DNA of 42,140 nt from positions 1 to 42,140 of the forward strand of contig JADHTB010000030.1 of NCBI GenBank assembly GCA_016776605.1, given 5' to 3'. The position numbers and the translations under genes are program-made. Under the pieces are notes generated by a model. The model did no database searches. It saw only the letters and a program-made list of their open reading frames with translations, and was not told the origin of the DNA. Origin of the DNA: Alphaproteobacteria bacterium. GTDB lineage: Bacteria > Pseudomonadota > Alphaproteobacteria > GCA-2731375. How positions within the stretch are numbered: the first letter of the stretch is position 1; the number at the start of each line of letters is the position of its first letter. Positions 7,245 through 15,922 of the stretch are shown here, piece by piece.

Positions 7245-8897
7245 TTACGTCCGGGATCCGCTCGACCGGATCCGCCGGGCGATTTTGTAGCCGACGGCTT
7301 CCCGGTCCCAGGTGCGGTTGGTGATGCCAGCCTGGCGCAGGGGTTCTTTTTGAATTTTGCCAGTGGCGGTTTTTGCCAAAGCCCCGACCGCTTCGATATA
7401 GCGGGGTACGGCGAAGCGCGGGATTTGTTCGACGCAATAGTCCAGCAGGGCGACGTTGTCGATGTCCGCGCCGCCGTCGGTGACGATATAGGCCTTGACC
7501 TCGTCTTCGCCGCCCGCGCCCTCGACCCGGATGCCGACCACCGCGCTTTCATTGATATCAGGGTGGTCATTCAAGACCTGTTCAATTTCGAAGCTGGAGA
7601 TATTCTCGCCACGCCGGCGAATGCGGTCCCTGATCCGGTCGGCATAGTATAGCCGGCCCTGTTCGTCGAAACGGCCCGCGTCGCCAGTGTGGAACCATAG
7701 ATTGCGCCATGCTTCGACGGTTCTTTCCGGCATCCGGAAATAGCCTTGATTGAAGCAGAACGGCACCTTTGGCCGAATGACGATTTCACCGATTTCGCCC
7801 TGGGGCATGGAGATATCGGTCTCGGAATTGACGACGCGCACTTCGAAGAAATCATCCAGGACATGGCCCGCCAGACCCGGCAGCAGGGGATCATCCGCAT
7901 TGGTGTAGCAAGGCAGATTAATCTCGGTCATGCCATAGCCTTGAATAAATTTGAAACCAAAGCGTTCCTCCATGGCATCGCCCCATTCAGCGGCGATGGG
8001 GACCGCCACAACCCGGCGCAATCGATGATCGCGGTCGAATTCGGTTTCTGGGGTGCGGAAAATAAACTCCGGAATGACGCCTAATGCATTGGACACCGTG
8101 GCCCCGCAGGTGCGCACATCGTTTAGCCAGGTATTCGGGGAAAACCGTTCGATGCAATAGACTTTCGAACCGGTAATGAGGGAACTGATCACTTGCAATA
8201 GCAGACCCATGGCATGGAACAGGGGCATGCAGACATATTGGCAATCCTGTTCCGTCATTTCCATGTTGAGGGCCATGCTGTGGCCGAACAGATAACAATG
8301 GGCATGCGGCATCAACACGCCCTTGGACGGCCCTGTCGTGCCTGATGTGTACATGATGCAGGCAATATCCTCGGCCTTGGGGCTGATCAGCACATCACGC
8401 CCGGCGCCCGCAAGAGACGCAAATGCCTCGAACGTCATGGCTGTCGCCGATGCCAGGACCAGCGGCCGTTGATCCGGCACCGCGCCCGCGACGTAGACAA
8501 TTGCGGCGAGGCTTTCATTGCCGCCCTGAACGGCATCGAAGGCGTCGGCCAAGGCGGCATCGAGAAAGACCACGCGAGGCTCGGCATTGCGCATCTGGTG
8601 TTGCAGGAAGGCGCCCTTCAGCTCTGTATTGATGGGTACGAATATTGCGCCCAGCTTCATGATCGCCAGCATGACCTGCATGAATTCAATGCGGTTTTTC
8701 AACATCACCATGACCCGGTCACCGGGTCCTACGCCCAGGCTGGCCAGTTTGCACGCCATGTGGTCGCTGTCCCGGTGCAGCGAGGCAAAGGTAAGGGTCG
8801 TGCCATGCTCGAACGACATAAACTCGCGCTCGCCATGGGCTTCCGCCTGGCGCTGTACCAGGCCGGTCAAAGTCCAGTTGGAAATATCCATTGTCAT
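7245..8897 (-). CDS. class I adenylate-forming acyl-CoA ligase
   Basis: 550 residues from ATG 8897, behind a G-rich stretch; GTG 8903 and ATG 8891 are alternatives. Activates a carboxylic acid with ATP to an acyl-AMP and then to the CoA thioester. Motifs in order: P-loop YTSGTTGPSKG at 183-193, GYGMTE, the HTGD aspartate, the hinge DRIRDRIRRRGENIS, and the catalytic A10 lysine K514 in TGKIQK. Overall it reads most like crotonobetaine/carnitine-CoA ligase and related short or branched acid ligases, but the substrate is not fixed by sequence. It is first gene of a pair with the GST and divergent from lysE/GMC. It likely feeds the CoA-transferase, dehydrogenase and thiolase enzymes nearby. Confidence 0.9.
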   Translation of the reverse strand: MTMDISNWTLTGLVQRQAEAHGEREFMSFEHGTTLTFASLHRDSDHMACKLASLGVGPGDRVMVMLKNRIEFMQVMLAIMKLGAIFVPINTELKGAFLQHQMRNAEPRVVFLDAALADAFDAVQGGNESLAAIVYVAGAVPDQRPLVLASATAMTFEAFASLAGAGRDVLISPKAEDIACIMYTSGTTGPSKGVLMPHAHCYLFGHSMALNMEMTEQDCQYVCMPLFHAMGLLLQVISSLITGSKVYCIERFSPNTWLNDVRTCGATVSNALGVIPEFIFRTPETEFDRDHRLRRVVAVPIAAEWGDAMEERFGFKFIQGYGMTEINLPCYTNADDPLLPGLAGHVLDDFFEVRVVNSETDISMPQGEIGEIVIRPKVPFCFNQGYFRMPERTVEAWRNLWFHTGDAGRFDEQGRLYYADRIRDRIRRRGENISSFEIEQVLNDHPDINESAVVGIRVEGAGGEDEVKAYIVTDGGADIDNVALLDYCVEQIPRFAVPRYIEAVGALAKTATGKIQKEPLRQAGITNRTWDREAVGYKIARRIRSSGSRT

Positions 8898-9033
8898 GGC
8901 CACCCATCCCCCGCTTTTTTCACAATGTTGTTTTTATAGCTCGCCATAATGCCCGGTTCGGGGCTTGGACGCCAGATTTGCATGGCTTTAGTTCTTGTTG
9001 CCGAACGGCCTGCCGCCGCGTTATCTATGGTCC

Positions 9034-9654
9034 ATGAATATGGAAATTTATCTGGCATTTTGCCTTGCCACCACCGTCCTGATTCTGCTGCCAGGGCCGA
9101 TTGTCACTTTGGTCGTGGCCCAATCGTTGCGCCACGGAACGGCAACCGGGCTGGCCACCGTGGCGGGATCGAGCATAGGCAATGCCTTGCTGGTAACGGC
9201 GGGTGCCTTGGGATTGTCCACGGCGATGGTGCTGTTGGCGGATTTATTTGACCTGATCCGCTGGCTGGGCGCGGCTTATCTGATCTGGCTTGGCCTGCGC
9301 GAATGGCGCGCCAAGGGGGTCACGCTGGAAGACACCACGGTCGGCGCGCCGCGGGCCAAAACAACAGTGTTCTGGCAAGGCATCGTAGTCGCCATTACCA
9401 ATCCCAAGACGATCCTGTTTTATGCCGCGTTTTTTCCCCAGTTCATTGATCCCATCGCTCCTTTGGCGCCACAGCTGGCTCTGATGAGCGTCAGTTTTGT
9501 TGTCATCGCGACGACCTTTGATGGTTGCTATGCCCTGTTGGCGGGTAGATTGCGCGGCTTTTTCCTGGGCGCCCGCCGGGCCCGGATCAGAAGCCGCATC
9601 ACCGGCGCGTTGTTGATCGGCACCGGCATCGGCCTGGCGCTGGCGCGGCGCTGA
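9034..9654 (+). CDS. LysE/RhtB-family exporter
   Basis: 206 residues from ATG 9034 (ATG 9040 is equally possible; a TTG at 8995 would add an unlikely polar extension). Six hydrophobic segments are visible. The family hallmark of a Pro-Gly-Pro in the first helix (LLPGPIVTLVVAQSLRHG) is followed by small-residue glycine-rich helices and AITNPKTILFY. Members export amino acids, homoserine lactones or similar small metabolites across the inner membrane by proton exchange. The GMC oxidoreductase starts 11 bases after its stop with its own GGGGAA site, so the two form an operon. The exported compound is unknown. Confidence 0.85.
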   Translation: MNMEIYLAFCLATTVLILLPGPIVTLVVAQSLRHGTATGLATVAGSSIGNALLVTAGALGLSTAMVLLADLFDLIRWLGAAYLIWLGLREWRAKGVTLEDTTVGAPRAKTTVFWQGIVVAITNPKTILFYAAFFPQFIDPIAPLAPQLALMSVSFVVIATTFDGCYALLAGRLRGFFLGARRARIRSRITGALLIGTGIGLALARR

Positions 9655-9665
9655 GGGGAACGCTC

Positions 9666-11276
9666 ATGCAGTACGACTACATTGTAATTGGCTCGGGTTC
9701 CGGTGGGGCGGCGGTGGCGGGGCGGCTATCGGAAGACAGCCAGACCAGTGTGTTGTTGCTCGAAGCGGGCGGCAGGGACCGCCATCCCTTCATTCATATT
9801 CCGGCCTTGTTTCCCCATCTGTTGACCAATCCAAAAACCACCTGGACACGGAAGTCCGAGCCGGTGCCGGGCCTGAACGGGCGGAAGATGTACTTCCCCT
9901 CCGGCAAGGTTCTGGGCGGCTCCTCCTCGATCAACGGCATGCTCTATATTCGCGGCCAGGCCCAGGATTACGATGACTGGCGCGATGCGGGCAACGCTGG
10001 TTGGGGGTGGGACGATGTGCTGCCTTATTTTAAAAAGATGGAAGATCACGAGCACGGCGAAAATGCCGCCCATGGCGTGGGCGGTCCCATCGCGGTCACC
10101 GACACCCGGCCCAGTAACGACGCCTCGTTCAAGTTTCTGGATGCCGCCGTGGCCACCGGCATTCCGCGGATCGTCGATCTGAACACCGGCGATCAACACG
10201 GTATTGCTACGGTTCAGGGGACCATCCGTAACGGACGCCGTAGCTCAACCGCCCAGGGCTATCTTAAACCGGCCAAAGGCCGCGCCAACCTGACGATCCA
10301 AACCCAGGCAAACGTCACCCGCCTGCTGCTGGATGGCAAGCGGGTCAGTGGCGTTGAATACCGGGATGGTGATGGCGCCATCGTCACGGTACAGGCCGGC
10401 CGGGAAGTGATCCTGGCGGCCAGCGCCGTCGGCTCGCCGCAAATTCTGTTGCAGTCGGGCATTGGTGATAGCGCCGAATTAAAGGCGGTGGGCGTTGAAC
10501 CGTTGCACCACCTGCCAGGTGTGGGCAAAAACCTGCACGATCATCTGTTCATCAGTGTGCAGACGCGCCTGAAACCAGCCTATCCAACCTTGAACCAACT
10601 GCTCAGCAATAAGCCACGCATGGCAATGGAATTGCTGCGTTACGGCGCCTTGCGCACGGGCGCTTTCAAGCTGACCAGTTGCGAAATCTGCGGCTTCCTG
10701 AATTCCGAAGGGAAGGCGGCGCGGCCCGATATTCAAATCACTTTTCGACCCTTCAGTTTCGATTTTACCTCCAAGGGCGGATTTGCCTTCCATTCCTTTC
10801 CGGGCGGCACCGCGTCAATCTGTTTTACCCGGCCGAAAAGCCGGGGCGCGGTCAGCCTGATGCGGGAAAATGACGGCCTGCGCGCGGCGATCCAGCCCAA
10901 TTATCTGGATCGCGATGAAGATGTGCAAGGCATGTTGCGAGGCCTGAAAATACTGCGCCGGATTATTAACACCGAACCTTTTGCCGGTTATCTTGAAGGC
11001 GAACACGGGGCTGGCGCCACGGCCAAAAGCGACGAAGAGATGATCGAGCATATTCGCGATAACGCGGCGACCATCTACCATCCCGTGGGCACCTGCAAAA
11101 TGGGCAATGACGAGATGTGCGTGGTGGATGATCATTTGCGGGTGCGGGGCCTGTCGGGCCTGCGCATAGCCGACGCCTCGGTGATGCCAGGCATTACCTC
11201 CGGTAACACCAATGCGCCCGCGATCATGGTCGGGGAAAAATGCGCCGATATGATACGCGGCGAACGTAACCGATAG
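9666..11276 (+). CDS. GMC-family FAD-dependent oxidoreductase (choline dehydrogenase-like)
   Basis: 536 residues, typical of the BetA/alcohol dehydrogenase branch. Oxidises an alcohol to an aldehyde, passing electrons through FAD to the respiratory chain. The dinucleotide-binding motif VIGSGSGGA is at 7-15, followed by LLLEAGG; the GMC signature is GKVLGGSSSINGMLYIRG near residue 80. The C-terminal active-site histidine is in YHPVGTCKMG, and the closing segment TSGNTNAPAIM is intact. Start ATG 9666 lies directly after the LysE-type gene. The real alcohol may be an intermediate of the surrounding pathway rather than choline: no betaine aldehyde dehydrogenase is nearby. Its 3' end is convergent with the LLM-class gene, 13 bases away. 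Confidence 0.9.
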   Translation: MQYDYIVIGSGSGGAAVAGRLSEDSQTSVLLLEAGGRDRHPFIHIPALFPHLLTNPKTTWTRKSEPVPGLNGRKMYFPSGKVLGGSSSINGMLYIRGQAQDYDDWRDAGNAGWGWDDVLPYFKKMEDHEHGENAAHGVGGPIAVTDTRPSNDASFKFLDAAVATGIPRIVDLNTGDQHGIATVQGTIRNGRRSSTAQGYLKPAKGRANLTIQTQANVTRLLLDGKRVSGVEYRDGDGAIVTVQAGREVILAASAVGSPQILLQSGIGDSAELKAVGVEPLHHLPGVGKNLHDHLFISVQTRLKPAYPTLNQLLSNKPRMAMELLRYGALRTGAFKLTSCEICGFLNSEGKAARPDIQITFRPFSFDFTSKGGFAFHSFPGGTASICFTRPKSRGAVSLMRENDGLRAAIQPNYLDRDEDVQGMLRGLKILRRIINTEPFAGYLEGEHGAGATAKSDEEMIEHIRDNAATIYHPVGTCKMGNDEMCVVDDHLRVRGLSGLRIADASVMPGITSGNTNAPAIMVGEKCADMIRGERNR

Positions 11277-11289
11277 AGCCGTTCCGGGA

Positions 11290-12312
11290 TCAGGCGCCGG
11301 CTTCGAAGCCTTTTACCACGGCGGCCCATTTCTCTATCGGGTCGTCATCCGGGATCGGGTAATAGGGAGCGATGCGTTCTACCAGGCCGTCATAGCGCTG
11401 CCGCAACAGTCCGCCCAACTTGCCGTGTTCCGTGGAAATCGCGACCTCGGCCAACAATGCATCCGGCACCATCGCGGCCATCTTGTCGAGCTCGCCGGCC
11501 CGCATGGTCTGACTAAGTTGTTTGCCCAGGTCCTCAAAGCCGTGATGGCTTAACAGGGCGCGATAGCTGGGGGTGGAGGCATAGAAGGCAACCTGTTCAC
11601 GGATCTGCCGTTCCGAGGCAATGCGTTCCGCCGGGGTCTCCCCCAACACCGCAAAGACCGATGCGTGCAGATCCAGATCAGCCACCGTTTTGCCGGCCAT
11701 GCGCGCGCCTTCGTCCACGGCGGGGCGTACCACATCGCGCAGATAGGCTATGGAGTGCATGGGGTGGACGTGAAAACCGTCGCCCACTTCACCCGCCGCC
11801 CGGCACATGCGGGGATTAACGCCTGCCAGGTAGATCGGGATATGGGGATGTTCGATAGGGCCTGGGTTAAAGGCGGCGTTGCTGAGTACGAAGCGATAGA
11901 ACGGTCCCTGATAGTCGGGCTTTGTACCGTTCTGGAAATTATCGAAGATCGCCCGCAGGCAGCGCACATAATCCGTCAGGCGGGCCGCGGGATGATCAAA
12001 GGGCATGCCATAGCGCCGTTCAATATGGGCCCGTACCTGGGTGCCCAGCCCCAGATGAAAGCGGCCGCCGCTGGCCTGTTGCAGATCCCATGCGGCCTGC
12101 GCCGTGGCGAAGGGGCTGCGGCCAAAGGCCACCGCGATATTGGTGCCGATATGCAGCCGTTTCGTGGCCGTGGCCGCCGCCATCAGGGGCAGGAAGGGAT
12201 CATGCCCGGCTTCGAAACTCCAGACCGCATCGAAGCCCATGTCTTCCATGCGCCGGGCCATGTCGCCGGCTAGATGTGGGTAAAGGCTGCCCAGTTGCGC
12301 ATCAATTTTCAT
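11290..12312 (-). CDS. LLM-class flavin/F420-dependent oxidoreductase (MSMEG_2256-like)
   Basis: 340 residues from ATG 12312, with GGGAG upstream. Luciferase-like TIM-barrel oxidoreductase. Family-like segments are MEDMGFDAVWSFE near residue 25, IGTNIAVAFGRSP, SGGRFHLGLGTQVRAHIERR, PHIPIYLAGVNPRM and ADGFH-like GDGFHVHP. The closest recognised group is the one named after MSMEG_2256 (annotated as F420-dependent), but no F420-synthesis gene is visible and use of FMN is as likely. It is translated 14 bases after the CaiB-type CoA-transferase in a two-gene operon, suggesting oxidation or reduction of the same acyl intermediate. Confidence 0.8.
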   Translation of the reverse strand: MKIDAQLGSLYPHLAGDMARRMEDMGFDAVWSFEAGHDPFLPLMAAATATKRLHIGTNIAVAFGRSPFATAQAAWDLQQASGGRFHLGLGTQVRAHIERRYGMPFDHPAARLTDYVRCLRAIFDNFQNGTKPDYQGPFYRFVLSNAAFNPGPIEHPHIPIYLAGVNPRMCRAAGEVGDGFHVHPMHSIAYLRDVVRPAVDEGARMAGKTVADLDLHASVFAVLGETPAERIASERQIREQVAFYASTPSYRALLSHHGFEDLGKQLSQTMRAGELDKMAAMVPDALLAEVAISTEHGKLGGLLRQRYDGLVERIAPYYPIPDDDPIEKWAAVVKGFEAGA

Positions 12313-12326
12313 AAGCTGCAGCTCCC

Positions 12327-13532
12327 TCAAATGGCCCCATCCTGACGCAACGAAGCGATTGTGTCGGCATCATAGCCCAACGCGCCCAGCACTTCGTCCG
12401 TATGCTGACCTAAAAGCGGGGCGGCGGTATCACCGCTTGGATCACCATTCGAGGCGTGGAATCCAGCCCCCGGCACGGTGATTTCGCCTTGCATGCCTGG
12501 CGGGGCCGGCATGGTCATCAGCACGCCGCGATGATCCAATTGGGAAAAATTTATCAATTCGGGCACGCTATGAACCGGGGCGATGGGGACGCCCGCCTCG
12601 CCCAGGCGTTCCAGCCAGACCGCGGTGGTTTCCGCCGCGAAGATGGCGCCAATTTCAGCGTACACCGCGTCACAATGATCGACCCGGGCCTGGTCGGAGG
12701 AAAAGCGCGGGTCGTCTATCAGGTCGGGCCGCCCAAGGGCCTGGCACATCTTGACGGTCATGCTGTCGGTAATAACGGTCATTTGAACAAAGCCGTCCTT
12801 GGTGGCCCAGGTATCGGCGCTGCCCTGATAGGTGGGGGAGGCATTGCCCAGGCGTTCCGGCACGACGCCGCCAATCAGATAGTTCGAGATCACCGGGCTC
12901 AACATAGTCATGGCGGTGTCCAGCATGGAGACATCCAGGTGCTGCCCCTCACCCGTGACCGAGCGCCGAAACAGGGCCGAGGCGATGGCATAGGCGGCAG
13001 TGATGCCAGTGGAAATATCAACCGGCATATAGCCCACCCGCAAGGGCCCGGAATCTTTGGTGCCGGTTACGCTCATCATACCGGACGCAGCCTGGATGGC
13101 ACCGTCATAGGCGCCCTTGCCCGCCATGGGGCCTTGCTGGCCATAGCCCGAAATGGAGCAATAGATGATATCCGGCTTAATGGCGCGCACTTCGTCATAG
13201 CTATAACCAAGGCGATCAAGTACCCCGGCCTTGAAGTTTTGTATCACCACGTCGGCATCCTGGAACAAGCGGTGCAGGATGTCCCTGGCCTTAGGGTGTT
13301 TCAGATCAATTGTGATGGCGCGCTTGTTGGAATTGACGCCCAGGAAGGCCGGCGCCAGTTTTAATGCAGCCTGCGCTTCATTCGCCATCATGGTGCGCAT
13401 CTGATCGCCTTGGCCGGGCTGTTCAATCTTGATCACATCGGCCCCCAGCAGGGCGAGTTGACCGGCCGCAAAGGGCCCGGCCAATACTTGGCTGAAGTCA
13501 ATCACGCGGATACCTTCGAACGCCCTGGCCAT
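12327..13532 (-). CDS. CaiB/BaiF (class III) CoA-transferase, copy 1
   Basis: 401 residues; ATG 13532 is chosen because CGGGAG lies 8 bases upstream. Moves CoA between carboxylic acids through an enzyme-bound aspartyl thioester. Features: RVIDFSQVLAGPFA at the start, KIEQPGQGD, the NKRAITIDLK stretch near 70, SISGYGQQGP near 127, and the catalytic aspartate D143 in AYDGAIQA. Lengths and motifs are complete, so it should be active. It heads a two-gene operon with the LLM-class oxidoreductase and is divergent from the FlK-type thioesterase. It is one of three such transferases in this window and is clearly different in sequence from the other two, so they probably act on different acids. Confidence 0.9.
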   Translation of the reverse strand: MARAFEGIRVIDFSQVLAGPFAAGQLALLGADVIKIEQPGQGDQMRTMMANEAQAALKLAPAFLGVNSNKRAITIDLKHPKARDILHRLFQDADVVIQNFKAGVLDRLGYSYDEVRAIKPDIIYCSISGYGQQGPMAGKGAYDGAIQAASGMMSVTGTKDSGPLRVGYMPVDISTGITAAYAIASALFRRSVTGEGQHLDVSMLDTAMTMLSPVISNYLIGGVVPERLGNASPTYQGSADTWATKDGFVQMTVITDSMTVKMCQALGRPDLIDDPRFSSDQARVDHCDAVYAEIGAIFAAETTAVWLERLGEAGVPIAPVHSVPELINFSQLDHRGVLMTMPAPPGMQGEITVPGAGFHASNGDPSGDTAAPLLGQHTDEVLGALGYDADTIASLRQDGAI

Positions 13533-13769
13533 TCTTTGCACTCCCGATCAAACTTTTTGTGGCAGTATCTCATACGGTATGTGGCAACTTGCGGCAATGG
13601 GCGGATGGCGGTGTATGAACTATACCAGTTGACCCGCCACGCCCTTGTCCTGAACCAGCCCGCGTTGGCCCAGGCGCAATTGGCCTGAGCCTCTCGACAA
13701 ATTCACATTAAGGCGTTTACATCCAGGATGCCGACAAATCGCTTCATTGATATTTTAGCAGGAGAATAA

Positions 13770-14189
13770 GTGGTGAAAGACACATTACAGCCGGGCCTGA
13801 AGATTACCCGCCGTTACGACGTCGACAAGGACAAGACCATTGATTTCATGGGCGATGACCTGCGGGTTTACGCGACCCCCATGATGGTGATGGATGTGGA
13901 GCGGACCTGCCTTGCGTTGATGACGGAACATGCCGACGAGGGTGAAAGTTCGGTCGGCGCCCGGGTCGAAATCGATCACATGGGACCGACCCTGATGAAT
14001 ATGTGGGTCGAAGTGCGGGCCGAGGTGGTCGAGGTCAAGGGGCCGAAGGTGGTCTTTGACGTCGAGGTTCATGACGCCCTGGATCAGGTCGGCAAGGCGC
14101 GGCACATTCGCTTCATGATCGATAAAATGGGGCAAAAGGGGCGGCTGGAAAAGAAGGCGGCCAAAGCCAGGGAAGCCGGCGCGTTGTAG
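13770..14189 (+). CDS. FlK-like hotdog thioesterase
   Basis: 139 residues starting at GTG 13770 or GTG 13773, behind AGGAG at 13760-13764. Small hotdog-fold protein resembling fluoroacetyl-CoA thioesterase FlK and its relatives. T36, E44 and H70 have the same spacing (8 and 26) as the FlK triad T42/E50/H76; H70 sits in EIDHMGPT. It should hydrolyse a small acyl-CoA. The natural substrate is unknown; most relatives in genomes with acyl-CoA catabolism are not linked to fluorinated compounds. It is a single gene, divergent from CaiB copy 1, and its stop lies one base from the stop of the convergent neighbour. Confidence 0.75.
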   Translation: MVKDTLQPGLKITRRYDVDKDKTIDFMGDDLRVYATPMMVMDVERTCLALMTEHADEGESSVGARVEIDHMGPTLMNMWVEVRAEVVEVKGPKVVFDVEVHDALDQVGKARHIRFMIDKMGQKGRLEKKAAKAREAGAL

Positions 14190-14190
14190 A

Positions 14191-14559
14191 TTATCCCGCG
14201 TCCAGGCTCAACAGCCATTCCCGGCCCTCTTCGATCGTGTCGAAGGCCCGTGTCGGATAGGGATTGCGTTGTAAGGGCATGAATAAATTGGCCAGAATCC
14301 AGCCAATTTTACTGAGAGGGACAATGGCGACGGCGGCGGTCAGTTGCACTGTTTCCGCACAGGCACCAAATTCGATCATGTCCGTATCCACTTTGGTGGC
14401 GGCCTGGCCGACCAGCAGCACCTTCGATTTTTTCTTCGGGGCCAGCGCCCGTTGCTGATTAAGCCCGTCGTAAAGCAGGTCGAGGGTAACCAATAGGCTA
14501 CGGAAATCGACAAAGATGATGCCGTCTTCTTCCAAGGTGACGGTGGGAGTTTCAATCAT
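14191..14559 (-). CDS. SpoIIAA/STAS-like domain protein of unknown role
   Basis: 122 residues from ATG 14559. It has an alternating strand/helix pattern like SpoIIAA/STAS-like single-domain proteins. An initial TVTLEEDGIIFVDF strand pair is followed by helix LLYDGLNQQRALAPK, a central KVLLVGQ strand, a hydrophobic AAVAIVPLS segment and the closing PYPTRAFDTIEEGREWLLSL, which resembles the C-terminus of that group. No nucleotide-binding or catalytic motif is seen. Such proteins often act in regulation or lipid binding, but nothing here fixes a role. Convergent with the FlK-like gene and divergent from the thiolase. Confidence 0.55.
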   Translation of the reverse strand: MIETPTVTLEEDGIIFVDFRSLLVTLDLLYDGLNQQRALAPKKKSKVLLVGQAATKVDTDMIEFGACAETVQLTAAVAIVPLSKIGWILANLFMPLQRNPYPTRAFDTIEEGREWLLSLDAG

Positions 14560-14692
14560 GGCAGGTGCATCGGTATATTCTTGTTGGATCCACTAAAATG
14601 GGGGGGCACAGAACAATTTGCCGACACCCGCAACGGTGCTAGTTTAGACGCCAACACGTAAACGAATGATGACCGCGGAAGGAACGAAAACT

Positions 14693-15883
14693 ATGAGCGA
14701 TCAGGATCCAATTGTTATTGTGGGCGGGGCGCGTACGGCCATGGGCGGCATGCAGGGCGACTTCGCCTCCGCTTCGGCATCACAGTTAGGCGCTGGTGCG
14801 ATCGCGGCTGCCATGCAGCGCGCCGGTATCAGTGGCGGGGATGTTGACGAAGTCATCATGGGCAATGTGCTTGGCGCGGGCCAGGGCCAGGCGCCGGCGC
14901 GGCAGGCCTCCAAGGGCGCGGGCATTCCCGATGCCGTGGGCGCCACCACGATCAACAAGATGTGTGGTTCCGGCATGAAGGCTGCCATGTTCGGCCATGA
15001 CCTGCTGGTGGCTGGTTCGGCGAATGTCGTGGTGGCGGGAGGCATGGAAAGCATGACCAACGCACCATATCTGTTGCCGCAGGCACGCGCCGGCATGCGT
15101 TTGGGGCATGGCGAGGTAAAGGATCATATGTTCCTGGACGGCCTGGAAGATGCCTATGAGAAAGGGTTGGCCATGGGTGTCTTCGCGGAACAGACAGCGC
15201 AACATTACCAATTCACCCGCGAGCAGCAGGATGCCTATGCCATCGAATCGCTGCGGCGGGCGCAAACGGCCACGACGGACGGCAGTTTTTCGGGCGAAAT
15301 CACGCCGATTACGGTCACGGAACGCCGGGTCGAGCGGATGGTGGAGATCGATGAACAACCCGGCAAGGCCAATATCGAGAAAATCCCATCGCTGCGTCCC
15401 GCTTTCGCCAAGGACGGCACCGTGACGGCGGCGAATTCTTCCTCCATCTCCGATGGTGCCGCGGCCTTGGTGCTGATGCGGCAATCAGAGGCGGAAAAGC
15501 GCGGTCTGACCCCGTTGGCCAGGATTATCGGCCATTCCACCCATGCGCAAGAGCCGGCCTGGTTTACCACCGCCCCCATCGGCGCCCTCAACACCCTGTT
15601 CGAAAAAACCGGCTGGGACAAAGGGGATGTGGATCTGTTCGAGGTCAACGAAGCGTTTGCCGTGGTCACCATGGCGGCGATGAAGGAGTTGGGACTGCCC
15701 CACGATATCGTCAATATTCACGGCGGCGCCTGTGCTCTGGGCCATCCCATTGGTGCCTCGGGCGCGCGCATTCTGGTCACTTTGATGGCGGCCTTGCAAA
15801 AAACCGGCGGCAAGCGCGGCGTCGCGACCTTGTGCATCGGTGGCGGCGAAGCCACGGCCATGGCCTTGGAGATGCTGCACTAG
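14693..15883 (+). CDS. acetyl-CoA C-acyltransferase (thiolase)
   Basis: 396 residues from ATG 14693, behind GGAAGGA; an in-frame ATG nine codons earlier lacks such a site. Catalyses thiolytic cleavage of a 3-ketoacyl-CoA or condensation of two acetyl-CoA. The active-site cysteine is C91 in NKMCGSGMKA, H351 lies in ALGHPIGASGARI and C381 in LCIGGGEA, the complete thiolase set. It reads like the degradative/biosynthetic acetoacetyl-CoA thiolases (AtoB/PhaA type). It is the first gene of a likely operon with an acyl-CoA dehydrogenase and CaiB copy 2. In the context of leucine breakdown it could cleave the acetoacetyl-CoA that arises after HMG-CoA lyase. Confidence 0.92.
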   Translation: MSDQDPIVIVGGARTAMGGMQGDFASASASQLGAGAIAAAMQRAGISGGDVDEVIMGNVLGAGQGQAPARQASKGAGIPDAVGATTINKMCGSGMKAAMFGHDLLVAGSANVVVAGGMESMTNAPYLLPQARAGMRLGHGEVKDHMFLDGLEDAYEKGLAMGVFAEQTAQHYQFTREQQDAYAIESLRRAQTATTDGSFSGEITPITVTERRVERMVEIDEQPGKANIEKIPSLRPAFAKDGTVTAANSSSISDGAAALVLMRQSEAEKRGLTPLARIIGHSTHAQEPAWFTTAPIGALNTLFEKTGWDKGDVDLFEVNEAFAVVTMAAMKELGLPHDIVNIHGGACALGHPIGASGARILVTLMAALQKTGGKRGVATLCIGGGEATAMALEMLH

Positions 15884-15922
15884 AAAGAGACCGGGCAAGC
15901 CTATTGTTGTGGGAGTGATTGC

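Noticed and set aside
7238..7570. N-terminal extension of the GST gene
   Set aside because: It lies entirely within the CoA-ligase gene in another frame and has a Ser/Arg/Pro-rich out-of-frame composition; ATG 7237 right after the ligase stop is the sensible start.
13542..13769. Regulatory sites between CaiB copy 1 and the FlK-like gene
   Set aside because: Only weak promoter-like pairs (for example TTGCCG with TATGAG on the minus strand) were seen; no operator-like palindrome.
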